From Rhizobium sp. Q54 (lineage in GTDB: Bacteria; Pseudomonadota; Alphaproteobacteria; Rhizobiales; Aestuariivirgaceae), in NCBI GenBank assembly GCA_945889445.1, contig CAMDBX010000003.1, positions 49,835 through 113,834 of the forward strand: 64,000 bases of DNA. The letters are read 5' to 3'. Positions 17,642-25,662 of this stretch are shown here, one piece after another. The notes beneath the pieces were generated by a model. That model was not told the origin of the DNA and ran no database searches. It worked only from the letters and a program-made list of their open reading frames with translations. The translations under genes and the position numbers were made by a program. Numbering within the stretch: position 1 is the first letter of the stretch; the number at the start of each line of letters is the position of its first letter.

Positions 17642-19348
17642 ATGGACGACACTCAGAGCGGCGCGAACGCAGCAGGGTATCGCGTTCTTGCCAGAAAATA
17701 TCGCCCGCGCACGTTCCCTGACCTCATTGGCCAGGAAGCGATGGTGCGCACCCTCACCAATGGCTTCGCCTCCGGCCGCATTGCCCAGGGCTTCATGCTC
17801 ACGGGCGTGCGCGGCGTGGGAAAGACGACCACCGCCCGCCTGATCGCCCGCGCCCTGAACTACGGCGACAAGCCGACGATCGACATGCCCGTCTATGGCC
17901 CGCACTGCGAGGCCATCCTCGAGTCCCGCCACCTCGACGTGATCGAGATGGACGCCGCGTCGAACACCGGCGTCGACAACATGCGCGAGATCATCGACAG
18001 CGTGCGCTATGCGCCCGTCCAGGCGCGCTACAAGGTCTACATCATCGACGAAGTGCACATGCTTTCGAAGAGCGCCTTCAATGCGCTCCTCAAGACACTG
18101 GAAGAACCGCCACCGCATGTGAAGTTCATCTTCGCCACCACCGAGATCAACAAGGTTCCCGTCACCATCCTGTCGCGCTGCCAGCGCTTCGACCTGAAGC
18201 GGCTGGATGCGGCCCTGCTGGCCTCGCACTATGGCAACATCGCGGTGAAGGAGGGTGTTGAGGCCGAGGCCGATGCACTCGCCATGATCGCCCGCGCCGC
18301 CGAAGGCTCGGTGCGCGATGGGCTGTCCCTGCTTGATCAGGCCATCGCCTACGGCGAGGGCCGGGTGAAGGCGGCGGATGTCGCCACCATGCTCGGCCTC
18401 ATGGACCGCTCGCGCATCATCGACCTGTTCGAGACGGTGATGGCGGGTGACGCCAAGGCCTCGATCGAGGAGATCGAGGCGCAGTACCAGGCTGGCGGCG
18501 ATCCGGCGACCATCCTCAGCGACCTCGCCGACTACGTGCATTGGGTGACGCGCCTGAAAGTGGTGAAGGAGGGGGCACTCGCGGACTCCTCGCGCACCGA
18601 GGCCGAGAAGACCCGCGGCGCCGCACACGCGCAGAAATGCGGCATCGCGCATCTGACGCGCGCCTGGTCCATGCTGCTGAAGGGCATCCGCGAGGCGCAG
18701 CTTCATTCCGACCCGCTGATGGCCGCCGAGATGGTGCTGATCCGCCTGTGCCATGCCGCCGACCTGCCGGGCGGTGAAGAACTGGCGAAGATCGTCAAGC
18801 AGGCCCAGGGCTCCGACCGCGTCGTGCCGATGAGCGCGCGCGAGATGCTGCGGAGCAATGCCGATGCGCCGGTCGAAACCCAATCCAATCTTGCGGTGAA
18901 GCCGCAGGCGCAGGTCGCCACCGCCCCCACCGAGACCCGCGCCTTCACGAGCCTGAAGGACCTGGTCGCGATTGCCACCGAGAAGCGCGACATCAAGCTC
19001 AAGACAGACCTTGAAAGCCTGATCCGACCGATCCGCGTGGCACCAGGCCAGTTCGAGATTGCCCTTGAACCCGGCGCCCACCCGGGGCTGCCCGGCGAGA
19101 TTGCCCGCAAGCTCGAGGCCTTCACCGGCATGCGCTGGATGGTGATGGTGGCGAAGGACGGCGGCGACAAGCCGGTCTCCCGCCAGCGCCAGGAAGCCAA
19201 GGACAACCTGTTCCTCGCCGCGCGTGAACATCCGGACGTGCAGGCGGTGCTGAAGCGTTTCCCGGGAGCGGAGATCATCGACGTCAAGGTGCCCGATGAC
19301 AGCCTTCCTTCCCCCAACATGAGTGAGAGCGATGAAGAATCTCGGTGA
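17642..19348 (+). CDS. dnaX: DNA polymerase III subunit tau/gamma
   Basis: Clamp-loader ATPase, 568 residues. Walker A GVRGVGKTTTA, DEx box IIDEVHMLS, SRC (LSRCQRFDL) and the domain III region are present; a divergent C-terminal tau part follows residue 400. The Zn-finger cysteines normally found after Walker A are largely missing: only HCEAI remains, in the segment DKPTIDMPVYGPHCEAIL, a state I recall from other alphaproteobacteria. I saw no A-rich slippery heptamer for a gamma frameshift. The gene precedes and overlaps ybaB by 17 nt. Confidence 0.95.
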   Translation: MDDTQSGANAAGYRVLARKYRPRTFPDLIGQEAMVRTLTNGFASGRIAQGFMLTGVRGVGKTTTARLIARALNYGDKPTIDMPVYGPHCEAILESRHLDVIEMDAASNTGVDNMREIIDSVRYAPVQARYKVYIIDEVHMLSKSAFNALLKTLEEPPPHVKFIFATTEINKVPVTILSRCQRFDLKRLDAALLASHYGNIAVKEGVEAEADALAMIARAAEGSVRDGLSLLDQAIAYGEGRVKAADVATMLGLMDRSRIIDLFETVMAGDAKASIEEIEAQYQAGGDPATILSDLADYVHWVTRLKVVKEGALADSSRTEAEKTRGAAHAQKCGIAHLTRAWSMLLKGIREAQLHSDPLMAAEMVLIRLCHAADLPGGEELAKIVKQAQGSDRVVPMSAREMLRSNADAPVETQSNLAVKPQAQVATAPTETRAFTSLKDLVAIATEKRDIKLKTDLESLIRPIRVAPGQFEIALEPGAHPGLPGEIARKLEAFTGMRWMVMVAKDGGDKPVSRQRQEAKDNLFLAAREHPDVQAVLKRFPGAEIIDVKVPDDSLPSPNMSESDEESR

Positions 19349-19655
19349 CATGATGAAACAGGTCCAGGCCATGCAGTCGCGCATGGCCGAGATGCAGGCC
19401 AAGCTGGAGCAGGCGACCGTCACCGGCCAGTCCGGCGGCGGCCTCGTCAAGGTCACGCTCTCCGGCAAGGGCGTGATGACCGCGCTGGCGATCGATGCAT
19501 CGCTGATGAATCCCGACGAGAAGGACATTCTCGAGGACCTGATCCTCGCCGCCCATACCGACGCCAAGAACAAGTCGGAGGCGATGATGGCGGAAGAGAT
19601 GAAGTCGGTGACCGGCGGGTTGCCGCTGCCGCCCGGGTTCAAGCTGCCCTTCTGA
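19332..19655 (+). CDS. ybaB: YbaB/EbfC nucleoid-associated protein
   Basis: Small DNA-binding dimer of 107 residues with the family N-terminal helix ([20 protein letters not shown]), the [13 protein letters not shown] strand and the [13 protein letters not shown] end ([15 protein letters not shown]). Start ATG at 19332 with GAGTGAGAG upstream, inside the dnaX 3' end. dnaX-ybaB-recR is a widely conserved trio. Confidence 0.93.
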   Translation: MKNLGDMMKQVQAMQSRMAEMQAKLEQATVTGQSGGGLVKVTLSGKGVMTALAIDASLMNPDEKDILEDLILAAHTDAKNKSEAMMAEEMKSVTGGLPLPPGFKLPF

Positions 19656-20260
19656 TGTCCAGGCGCACCACCGGACCTGAAATCGAGAGGCTGATCCAGC
19701 TGCTGGCGAAACTGCCGGGGCTCGGGCCCCGCTCGGCCCGGCGCGCCGCATTGTTCCTGATCAAGAACCGCGAGCGCCTGCTGGCGCCACTGGCCAGCGC
19801 CATGGCGGAGGCGCATGAGAAGGTCACGATCTGCACCGCGTGCGGCAACGTCGACACGGTGGACCCCTGCACGCTGTGCACCGATCCGCGCCGCGACCAG
19901 ACCATGGTTTGCGTGGTGGAAGAGGTGGGCGACCTGTGGGCGCTGGAGCGCGCGGGCGCGTGGAGCGGCCTCTACCATGTGCTTGGCGGCACGCTGTCGG
20001 CGATCGAAGGCGTGCGGCCGGAGGACCTGAGTATCGGCGCGTTGATTGAACGCTCCGGACGGCTGCAGGTGAAGGAAGTGGTGCTGGCGCTCAATGCCAC
20101 GGTCGAAGGCCAGACGACGGCGCACTACATCACCGAACAACTCAAGGCCATGGGCATCGCGGCCTCACGCCTGGCGCATGGCGTGCCGGTGGGCGGCGAA
20201 CTGGATTACCTCGACGAAGGCACGCTGACGCAGGCAATCCGGGCGAGAAGGCCGCTTTAG
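19655..20260 (+). CDS. recR: Recombination protein RecR
   Basis: Gap-repair mediator that works with RecO and RecF; 201 residues. N-terminal helix-hairpin-helix ([13 protein letters not shown]), Zn finger [16 protein letters not shown], Toprim domain starting [14 protein letters not shown], and C-terminal Walker-B-like part. Start shares one base with the ybaB stop (TGATG). Confidence 0.96.
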   Translation: MSRRTTGPEIERLIQLLAKLPGLGPRSARRAALFLIKNRERLLAPLASAMAEAHEKVTICTACGNVDTVDPCTLCTDPRRDQTMVCVVEEVGDLWALERAGAWSGLYHVLGGTLSAIEGVRPEDLSIGALIERSGRLQVKEVVLALNATVEGQTTAHYITEQLKAMGIAASRLAHGVPVGGELDYLDEGTLTQAIRARRPL

Positions 20261-20303
20261 GTTTTCGACCGCCATCTCCTGAATGCAGCCATCCCCTGAA
20301 TGC

Positions 20304-20500
20304 CGTCACCCTGGCGAAGGCCGGGGTTCCGCTTTGGGTGCCGCCTTCACAGTCAAATTCGTAACGATTGCTTTTGGGTGATTTGAGAGGGCGCTAGCCC
20401 CCTAGCAGGTCGTGGTCAAAAGCCCTTCCAGGACCTTCAATAGGCCTCTGGACGTGTGGCCGTGGCCCAAAGCTGGATCCCGGCCTTCGCTGGGATGACG
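20304..20500. repeat. Intergenic palindromic repeat, copy 2, arms far apart
   Basis: The same two arms as at 13444-13528 appear at 20304-20333 and 20471-20500, again inverted, but 137 nt apart instead of 25. The right arm is nearly identical to copy 1 (one difference in the core); the left arm has about three. The added interior (20334-20470) has no recognisable gene and looks like an insertion into the loop, or two independent half elements. Confidence 0.75.
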
Positions 20501-20516
20501 GTGCAAAGGAGGAGGC

Positions 20517-21641
20517 CTAGCTTCGCTCCACCAGCTTCGGCCGCACGATCTCCACGCCGCCTTCGGGTTCCTGCAGTTCGAGGCTCTCGATCCGGGCGCC
20601 ACGGCGGATGACCTTGTCGGCGGAGACGTTGAGCTTCTCGAGATCGCCCGCCGCCGCACCGAAGTGCTTCTGCAGGTCGCCGACGCGTTCCTTCAGGCGG
20701 CCGACGTCATCGAGCAGCTTCGTCACCTCGACCTTGATCAGTCCCGCCTGCTCGCGCATGCGGGCATCGCGGAAGATGGCCTGCAGCGTCTGCACCAGCA
20801 GCATCAGCACGTTGGGTGAAGCAAGAATGACGCGCGCGCGATGGGCCTTCTGGATCACGTCCTCGAACTTCTCGTAGAGCTCGGCATAGACCGACTCGGA
20901 GGGCACGAACATGATCGCCGTCTCATGCGTCTCGCCGGGCAGCAGGTATTTTTCTGCGATGTCCTTCACGTGCTTCAGCACATCGCCGCGCAGCCGTGCC
21001 TCGGCATTGCGCAGTTCGGTCTCACCTGTTGCGGCCTTCAGCGCGTTGAAGGCCTCCAGCGGAAACTTGGCATCGATCACCAGCCGGATGTCGGAGTCGG
21101 GCAGCGACACGAGGCAGTCGGGCCTGGTGCTGTTGCTTAAGGACCCCTGGAAGGCATAGGCGCTCGATGGCAGCCCGTCGCGGATGATCGCCTCCATGCG
21201 GGCCTGGCCATAGGCGCCGCGCGCCTGCTTGTTGGAGAGGATGTCCTTGAGGCTCAGCATCTCGCTGGAGAGCGCCGCGATGTTCTTCTGCGCGGCATCG
21301 ATCACCGCCAGGCGCTCATGCAACTGCTTCAGCGACTGGCCGGTGCGTTCCGACTGGTCGGTGAGGCGTTCATCGAGGGTGGAGACGAGCTGGATCTGCG
21401 AGCCCTGGCTCTGGTCGACGAGGCTCTTCAGTGCGCCGGAGAGCTCGGCGATGCGGTATTCGAGTTCGGCGGCACGGCGCTGTGCGGCGATGCTGTCGCC
21501 CTGGCGGCTGGCCTGCGCCCGCCACGACAGGATGACGGCGGCGATGAGCAGCAGCAGTGCGAAGAGGCCCGCCACGAGCAGGAGATGGAGCAGCGTGACG
21601 GGAGAGCCGCCGATCTCGAGGAGGGTGTGGTCGAGGTCCAT
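20517..21641 (-). CDS. rmuC: DNA recombination protein RmuC
   Basis: RmuC-family protein, 374 residues: an N-terminal membrane segment (about 17-40), a coiled coil (about 45-140) and the nuclease-fold RmuC domain (about 150-350; GAYGQARMEAIIRDGLP, VIDAKFPLEAFNAL, AIMFVPSESVYAELYE). RmuC limits inversion at short inverted repeats in E. coli. Start ATG at 21641 (MDLDHTLLE). An inverted repeat element lies directly downstream, an amusing but probably accidental neighbour. Confidence 0.92.
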   Translation of the reverse strand: MDLDHTLLEIGGSPVTLLHLLLVAGLFALLLLIAAVILSWRAQASRQGDSIAAQRRAAELEYRIAELSGALKSLVDQSQGSQIQLVSTLDERLTDQSERTGQSLKQLHERLAVIDAAQKNIAALSSEMLSLKDILSNKQARGAYGQARMEAIIRDGLPSSAYAFQGSLSNSTRPDCLVSLPDSDIRLVIDAKFPLEAFNALKAATGETELRNAEARLRGDVLKHVKDIAEKYLLPGETHETAIMFVPSESVYAELYEKFEDVIQKAHRARVILASPNVLMLLVQTLQAIFRDARMREQAGLIKVEVTKLLDDVGRLKERVGDLQKHFGAAAGDLEKLNVSADKVIRRGARIESLELQEPEGGVEIVRPKLVERS

Positions 21642-21847
21642 GCGCCCAAGCCTAGACTGATTCGGTTCCCCGAACGTAAGTGGCCCGCCCACACCGGCAG
21701 GGTATGGACGGGCCGATGGCCTTCACGACTCGGGACGGCGACATGAGCCATGCAGGCCAAACTGGCAATTGCGTATGTCGTTAAACGCAGTACACGCGCG
21801 GGCGGTTCTGGGAAAACCGGAAAATCGAACCTTCCCTTGTCGCCCCG
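21642..21847. other. Intergenic stretch upstream of rmuC
   Basis: About 200 bases between rmuC and the terminator of the 45-residue small ORF. It must hold the rmuC promoter, but I could not assign one convincingly. A 61-codon plus-strand ORF here runs through the terminator hairpin and is not credible. Confidence 0.4.
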
Positions 21848-21892
21848 TCAAAAAGACAATGCCCTCCAAAACCGGCCAGACCGGGGAGGGCA
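21848..21892 (-). terminator. Intrinsic terminator of the 45-residue small gene
   Basis: On the minus strand TGCCCTCC (21885-21892) pairs with GGAGGGCA (21860-21867) and is followed by TTGTCTTTTTG. Eight-bp stem with a 17-nt loop. It sits 58 nt past the stop of the small ORF at 21951. Confidence 0.7.
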
Positions 21893-21950
21893 GGTGTCAT
21901 TCTGGTGGCGGGATCACGATACCCCGCTGACCTAAGGGTCAGTTGGTGGT

Positions 21951-22088
21951 TCAGGCGCGCTTGGTGCCGCGCTTCACCGGGGTGGGGTTGATGCCACGGG
22001 CGGTGGTGTCCTGGCGTTCGGTCAGGAACAGGCCCAGGCCACGGGTCAGGCCGTCGGCAAGGTCACGCATGGCGGAGAAAACGATCAT
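21951..22088 (-). CDS. Small 45-residue protein of unknown function
   Basis: Short basic ORF starting MIVFSAMRDLADGLTRGLGL and ending NPTPVKRGTKRA. GAGG lies 6 nt before the ATG, nearly every codon ends in G or C, and an intrinsic terminator follows, so this is probably a real single-gene unit. An amphipathic helix (about 5-22) precedes a Lys/Arg-rich tail. I do not recognise a family. It lies between rmuC and pip, both on the same strand. Confidence 0.65.
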   Translation of the reverse strand: MIVFSAMRDLADGLTRGLGLFLTERQDTTARGINPTPVKRGTKRA

Positions 22089-22204
22089 TGGTTGCCTCGA
22101 AAAGTTGAGAAAGCTCTGTTTCTTTCATTGGCACCCATATGGCGATCAATTGTGAACAGATTGCAGCATTCGTGCTGCAGCGCACACAGCCTCAGCCATG
22201 CAGC

Positions 22205-23161
22205 TCATGCATGGCGGAAGCGGTCGGTGGACCGGACAAGGGCATCGGCAATGCCGGGCTCCGTGGCGGTGTGGCCGGCGTCCGGCACCATGATGAATTC
22301 GGCCTGCGGCCAGGCCTTGTGCAGGTCCCATGCGGTGACCGGCGGGGTCACCACGTCATAGCGACCCTGGATGATAACGCCGGGAATGGCTGAAAGCCTG
22401 TGGGCATCGGCGATGAGCTGGTCGTCCTGCCGGAAGAAGCCGCCATTCACGAAGTAGTGGCTCTCGATCCGGGCGAAGGCCAGGGCAAAATGGTCGGAGC
22501 CGAACTCCGTCACCCGCTTGGGGTCTGGCAGCAGCGAGATGGTGGCACCCTCCCACTGGCTCCAGGCGCGGGCGCAGGCGATCTGCTCCGCCATGTCGGG
22601 CCCGGTCAGGCGGCGGTGATAGGCCGAGAGCAGGTCGTGGCGCTCGGCTGGCGGAATGGGGGCGATGAAGCCCTCCCACAGGTCGGGGAACAATTGGTCC
22701 GCCCCCTCCTGGTAGAACCAGCGGATCTCGCTCCTTCTCAGCGTGAAGATGCCGCGGACGATGAGTTCCGTCACCCGCTCCGGATGGGTTTCGGCATAGG
22801 CCAGCGCCAGCGTCGATCCCCAGGAGCCACCCACCACCTGCCAGCGCTCGATTTTCAGGTGCTGGCGGAGCACCTCCATGTCGGAGACCAGGTCCCATGT
22901 GGTGTTCTCTGCCAGCTCCGCATGCGGCGTCGACTGGCCGCAGCCGCGCTGGTCGAACAGGATGATGCGATAGGCCGCAGGATCATGTGTCTGGCGCAGG
23001 AAGGGCGAGATGCCGCCGCCCGGCCCGCCATGCAGCACCACGGCGGGCTTGCCCTGCGGGTTTCCGCATTCCTCGAAATGGATTTCATGGAGTGGCGAGA
23101 CACGCAACCTGCCGCGGTTGAAGGGTGGGAGGTCGGGATAGAATGTGTGGCGGTCCATCAT
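22205..23161 (-). CDS. pip: Proline iminopeptidase
   Basis: Alpha/beta-hydrolase of the S33 family, about 318 residues, cleaving N-terminal proline from peptides. Oxyanion HGGPGGG (44-50), nucleophile elbow GGSWGS (Ser113), acid in GRYD and the base in DAGHTA are visible; the N-terminal MDRHTFYPDLPPFNRG is typical. Two adjacent ATGs (23161, 23158) are possible. Divergent from mscL. Confidence 0.93.
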   Translation of the reverse strand: MMDRHTFYPDLPPFNRGRLRVSPLHEIHFEECGNPQGKPAVVLHGGPGGGISPFLRQTHDPAAYRIILFDQRGCGQSTPHAELAENTTWDLVSDMEVLRQHLKIERWQVVGGSWGSTLALAYAETHPERVTELIVRGIFTLRRSEIRWFYQEGADQLFPDLWEGFIAPIPPAERHDLLSAYHRRLTGPDMAEQIACARAWSQWEGATISLLPDPKRVTEFGSDHFALAFARIESHYFVNGGFFRQDDQLIADAHRLSAIPGVIIQGRYDVVTPPVTAWDLHKAWPQAEFIMVPDAGHTATEPGIADALVRSTDRFRHA

Positions 23162-23272
23162 CTGATTCGCGATCCTGCAATATGAGGTCTTTAATTCTGC
23201 CAGCATCGGCAAGATAATGGCAGCGAGAGTAGTTCAACGCCGGGATGAAAATCCGGCAGACAGGGGGAACAT

Positions 23273-23728
23273 ATGGCAACTGAAGTGGCAACCGAAACGG
23301 TGCGCAAGGAATGGAACGAATTCAAGTCCTTTGCCTTCAAGGGCAATGCCTTCGACCTCGCGGTCGGTGTCATCGTCGGCGCAGCCTTCAGCCGCATCGT
23401 CGATGGCATCGTCAACCTGCTCATCATGCCGATCATCGGCGCGCTGACCGGTGGGCTCAACTTCGATTCCTACTTCCTGCCGCTCTCCGGCAACGTGACC
23501 TCGACCGTTCTGGGCGAGGCGCAGAATCAGGGTGCGGTGCTGGCCTATGGCGCCTTCATCACGGTCGTCATCAACTTCCTGCTCGTTGCCTTCGTGCTGT
23601 TCCAGCTGGTCAAGATCTCGAACCGCATGAAGAAGGCGGAGCCCGCACCGCCTCCCGCTGCGCCCACCAAGTCGGAAGAGTTGCTCGCCGAGATCCGCGA
23701 TGCGCTGAAAGCCAAGACCCCCGCCTGA
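23273..23728 (+). CDS. mscL: Large-conductance mechanosensitive channel
   Basis: Pentameric inner-membrane channel, 151 residues, opening under hypo-osmotic stretch. TM1 FDLAVGVIVGAAFSRIVDGI with the pore-lining glycines, a periplasmic loop, TM2 (about 93-113) and a C-terminal cytoplasmic helix after a Pro/Ala linker. AGGGGGAAC precedes the ATG at 23273. Confidence 0.96.
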   Translation: MATEVATETVRKEWNEFKSFAFKGNAFDLAVGVIVGAAFSRIVDGIVNLLIMPIIGALTGGLNFDSYFLPLSGNVTSTVLGEAQNQGAVLAYGAFITVVINFLLVAFVLFQLVKISNRMKKAEPAPPPAAPTKSEELLAEIRDALKAKTPA

Positions 23729-23756
23729 TGCGGGGCAGAATTGCACTGAAACGACA

Positions 23757-23790
23757 GCGCGCCGGGGTGGACACTCCGGCGCGTTTGCTT
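23757..23790 (+). terminator. Terminator after mscL
   Basis: CGCGCCGG (23758-23765) pairs with CCGGCGCG (23776-23783), followed by TTTGCTT. It ends about 12 nt before the aminotransferase start, so that gene may be read partly by read-through. Confidence 0.55.
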
Positions 23791-23801
23791 AAGGTTTGCC
23801 C

Positions 23802-24995
23802 ATGAGCACAGACACGCTTCTCGCGGCACTCACCCCACAGGCCCGCAACGAACCCGACAGCGGCATCGTCAAGGCGGCGATGTATGGCTTCACCGTGCCC
23901 GGGGTCATTCCGCTGTGGACGGGCGAAGGAAACCAGCCCACGCCCGAAGCCTTTGCGCGGCCCGCGGCAGAAGCTCTGCTCAATGGCGAGACCTTCTACA
24001 CATGGCAGCGCGGCATTCCCGAACTGCGTGAGGCGCTGGCCCGCTATCACGCGCGCAGCTTCGGCCGCAGCTTCGACCCGGAGAGCTTCTTCGTCACCTC
24101 GGGCGGCATGCACGCGATCCAGACCATCGTTCAGCTGATCGCCGGTGATGGTGATGAGATCATCATTCCCACGCCCGCCTGGCCCAACTACGCGGGTGTG
24201 CTGCGCATCTCGGGCGCGAAACCTGTCGAGGTGCCGATGCATTTCGGCAATGGCAAGTGGACGCTCGATCTCGACCGTCTGTTCGATGCCGTGACGCCGC
24301 GCACCAGGGCCATCGCGCTCAACTCGCCGTCGAACCCTGTGGGCTGGACCGCAACGCGCGACGAGCTGATCGCGGTGCGCGACCTCTGCCGCAAGCGCGG
24401 CCTGTGGATCCTCGGCGACGAGGTCTACACACGCTTCTTCTATGGCGAGAACGGCGAGACGCGCGCACCCTCCTTCCTCGACATCTGCGAGGACGATGAG
24501 CAACTGCTGCTCGCCAACACATTCTCCAAGAACTGGGCCATGACCGGCTGGCGCGTTGGCTGGCTGCAGGCACCGAAGGCGCTGGGGCCGGCCATCGAGC
24601 GCATCGTGCAGGTCTCCTCCTCCGGCACGCCGGCCTTCCTGCAGCGCGGCTGCGTGGCGGCCCTCGACCAGGGCGACGATTTCATCGAACGCCAGGTGCT
24701 GATGGCGCGACACCGTCGCGACCTGGCCGTGCTGATGCTGAAGGAGCTTCCGGGCCTCCACTTCGAGGTGCCACAGGGCGCCTTCTATCTGTTCTTCGGC
24801 ATCGAGGGCATGACCGATTCCGCTGCCACGGTGCGCCGCCTCATCGACGAGGCCAAGGTGGGCTTCGCGCCGGGCAGCACCTTCGGCCCGGGTGGCGAGG
24901 TCCATTTGAGCATGTGCTACCTCAAGGACCTCGGACCGCTGGAAGAGGCGCTCGGCCGTTTCGTGGACTGGATGCGGAAAAACAAGCCGGTCTGA
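23802..24995 (+). CDS. PLP-dependent class I/II aminotransferase
   Basis: Fold-type I aminotransferase of 397 residues. Landmarks: TSGGMHAIQ (cofactor phosphate), NSPSNPVG (174-181), DEVYT (206-210), and the PLP lysine in NTFSKNWAMTGWRVGW (Lys243); the substrate carboxylate Arg lies near the C-terminus. It resembles the aspartate/aromatic subgroup, but the donor and acceptor cannot be told from sequence alone. ATG at 23802 with AAGG 7-10 nt upstream. Confidence 0.9.
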   Translation: MSTDTLLAALTPQARNEPDSGIVKAAMYGFTVPGVIPLWTGEGNQPTPEAFARPAAEALLNGETFYTWQRGIPELREALARYHARSFGRSFDPESFFVTSGGMHAIQTIVQLIAGDGDEIIIPTPAWPNYAGVLRISGAKPVEVPMHFGNGKWTLDLDRLFDAVTPRTRAIALNSPSNPVGWTATRDELIAVRDLCRKRGLWILGDEVYTRFFYGENGETRAPSFLDICEDDEQLLLANTFSKNWAMTGWRVGWLQAPKALGPAIERIVQVSSSGTPAFLQRGCVAALDQGDDFIERQVLMARHRRDLAVLMLKELPGLHFEVPQGAFYLFFGIEGMTDSAATVRRLIDEAKVGFAPGSTFGPGGEVHLSMCYLKDLGPLEEALGRFVDWMRKNKPV

Positions 24996-25110
24996 TCTGC
25001 CTCATAATAGGGCGAATGTCTGCCAAAGCAGCGGGCATATCTCTTTCCCGGAACGGGTCATCGACAGGATAACGCTGCATTTTCAAGGGTCTGCCTGTCT
25101 GGCACGCGGC

Positions 25111-25139
25111 TTGCTAAGCCCTGGTCAACGCACACGTCT
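25111..25139 (+). promoter_or_regulatory. Candidate promoter of small RNA 1
   Basis: TTGCTA (25111-25116), 17 nt, ACGTCT (25134-25139). Its value comes from comparison: the second small RNA gene has TTGCAG and ACGTCT at exactly the same spacing, although the sequence between differs. Confidence 0.5.
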
Positions 25140-25142
25140 TAC

Positions 25143-25233
25143 TGGGTCCTCCCATTCTCAGCCAAGAGCACTCGTGTCGTCTGACGGATCGTCAGCTGGG
25201 GTGGGCGGCATTGCTGCTCACCCCTCTTTTTTG
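25143..25233 (+). ncRNA. Small RNA 1 of a tandem pair (suhB/MmgR-like?)
   Basis: About 90 nt ending in a classic intrinsic terminator. Elements in order: TGGG-TCCT-CCCA mini-hairpin exposing an anti-Shine-Dalgarno UCCU (25143-25154); conserved ATTCTCA...AAGAGCACTCG; hairpin CTGACG-GAT-CGTCAG (25181-25195); a 12-bp stem GGGGTGGGCGGC/GCTGCTCACCCC (25198-25224); TCTTTTTT. There is no ORF. The 5' part is nearly identical to the second RNA 276 nt downstream. It resembles the alphaproteobacterial suhB/MmgR (alpha-r8) family as I remember it; that assignment is unverified. Confidence 0.75.
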
Positions 25234-25385
25234 CCCGATTGCCGAAAGGTTTTGCGTTGCAGTGCACAATCAGCGGGCAAAGCGACCCCGGTGAGGCATA
25301 GTTAAAAATGATTTGATTACATAAAATGTCGTAATAACAGATGGTTGTCTGCAGTCCGCATCTTCCCGGCAGTCTGGCATCCCGT
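25234..25385. other. AT-rich spacer between the two small RNA genes
   Basis: This stretch is visibly lower in GC than its surroundings (for example TAGTTAAAAATGATTTG) and contains no credible ORF. TTGCGTTGCAGTGCACAA near its start resembles TTTGCAGTGCATAA near its end, consistent with a duplicated promoter region. Confidence 0.5.
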
Positions 25386-25414
25386 TTGCAGTGCATAAAC
25401 TGGCGCAAACGTCT
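25386..25414 (+). promoter_or_regulatory. Candidate promoter of small RNA 2
   Basis: TTGCAG (25386-25391), 17 nt, ACGTCT (25409-25414), matching the layout in front of small RNA 1. Predicted start just before the conserved TGGGTCCTCCCA. Confidence 0.5.
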
Positions 25415-25418
25415 TTCT

Positions 25419-25522
25419 TGGGTCCTCCCATTCTCAAGCGAAGAGCACTCGGAGCGTCCCGGCTTGAGGCCGGCTCAGGGGTGAGCGGTTGTTGGTTGTT
25501 GCCGTTCACCCCTCTTTTTTTG
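25419..25522 (+). ncRNA. Small RNA 2 of a tandem pair (suhB/MmgR-like?)
   Basis: About 100 nt, paralogous to the RNA at 25143-25233. It keeps TGGGTCCTCCCATTCTCA and AAGAGCACTCG but has a different middle hairpin, CCGGC-TTGAG-GCCGG (25459-25473), and a longer terminator loop: GGGGTGAGCGG (25478-25488) with CCGTTCACCCC (25502-25512), then TCTTTTTTT. The conserved 5' module with divergent stems is what related sRNAs sharing a target-binding site look like. Confidence 0.75.
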
Positions 25523-25662
25523 CGCGGATACCTTGTCCCTGCGCTGCGCGTCTCCACATGAGCATGCGATGGGTCCGGGCCCCTCTGGCAGCCTTCAGGC
25601 TGCGATGTCGGACTCTTCCACCTTGAAGGCGCGTTGCGCCGCAATCTGGGAGATGAACGCGA

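Noticed and set aside
17642..19348. Programmed frameshift in dnaX producing gamma
   Set aside because: No A-rich slippery heptamer followed by a stable hairpin was seen around the end of the ATPase domains.
17258..20140. 960-codon open frame on the minus strand across dnaX, ybaB and recR
   Set aside because: It is the antisense shadow of three firmly identified genes in GC-rich DNA; composition is His/Arg/Gly-rich and no domain is recognisable. The same holds for long minus-strand frames over 44032-46221, 48564-50669 and 60691-62334, and the plus-strand frame at 861-2333.
21750..21935. 61-codon plus-strand ORF upstream of the 45-residue gene
   Set aside because: It runs through the terminator hairpin of the opposite-strand small gene and has no ribosome-binding site or codon bias.
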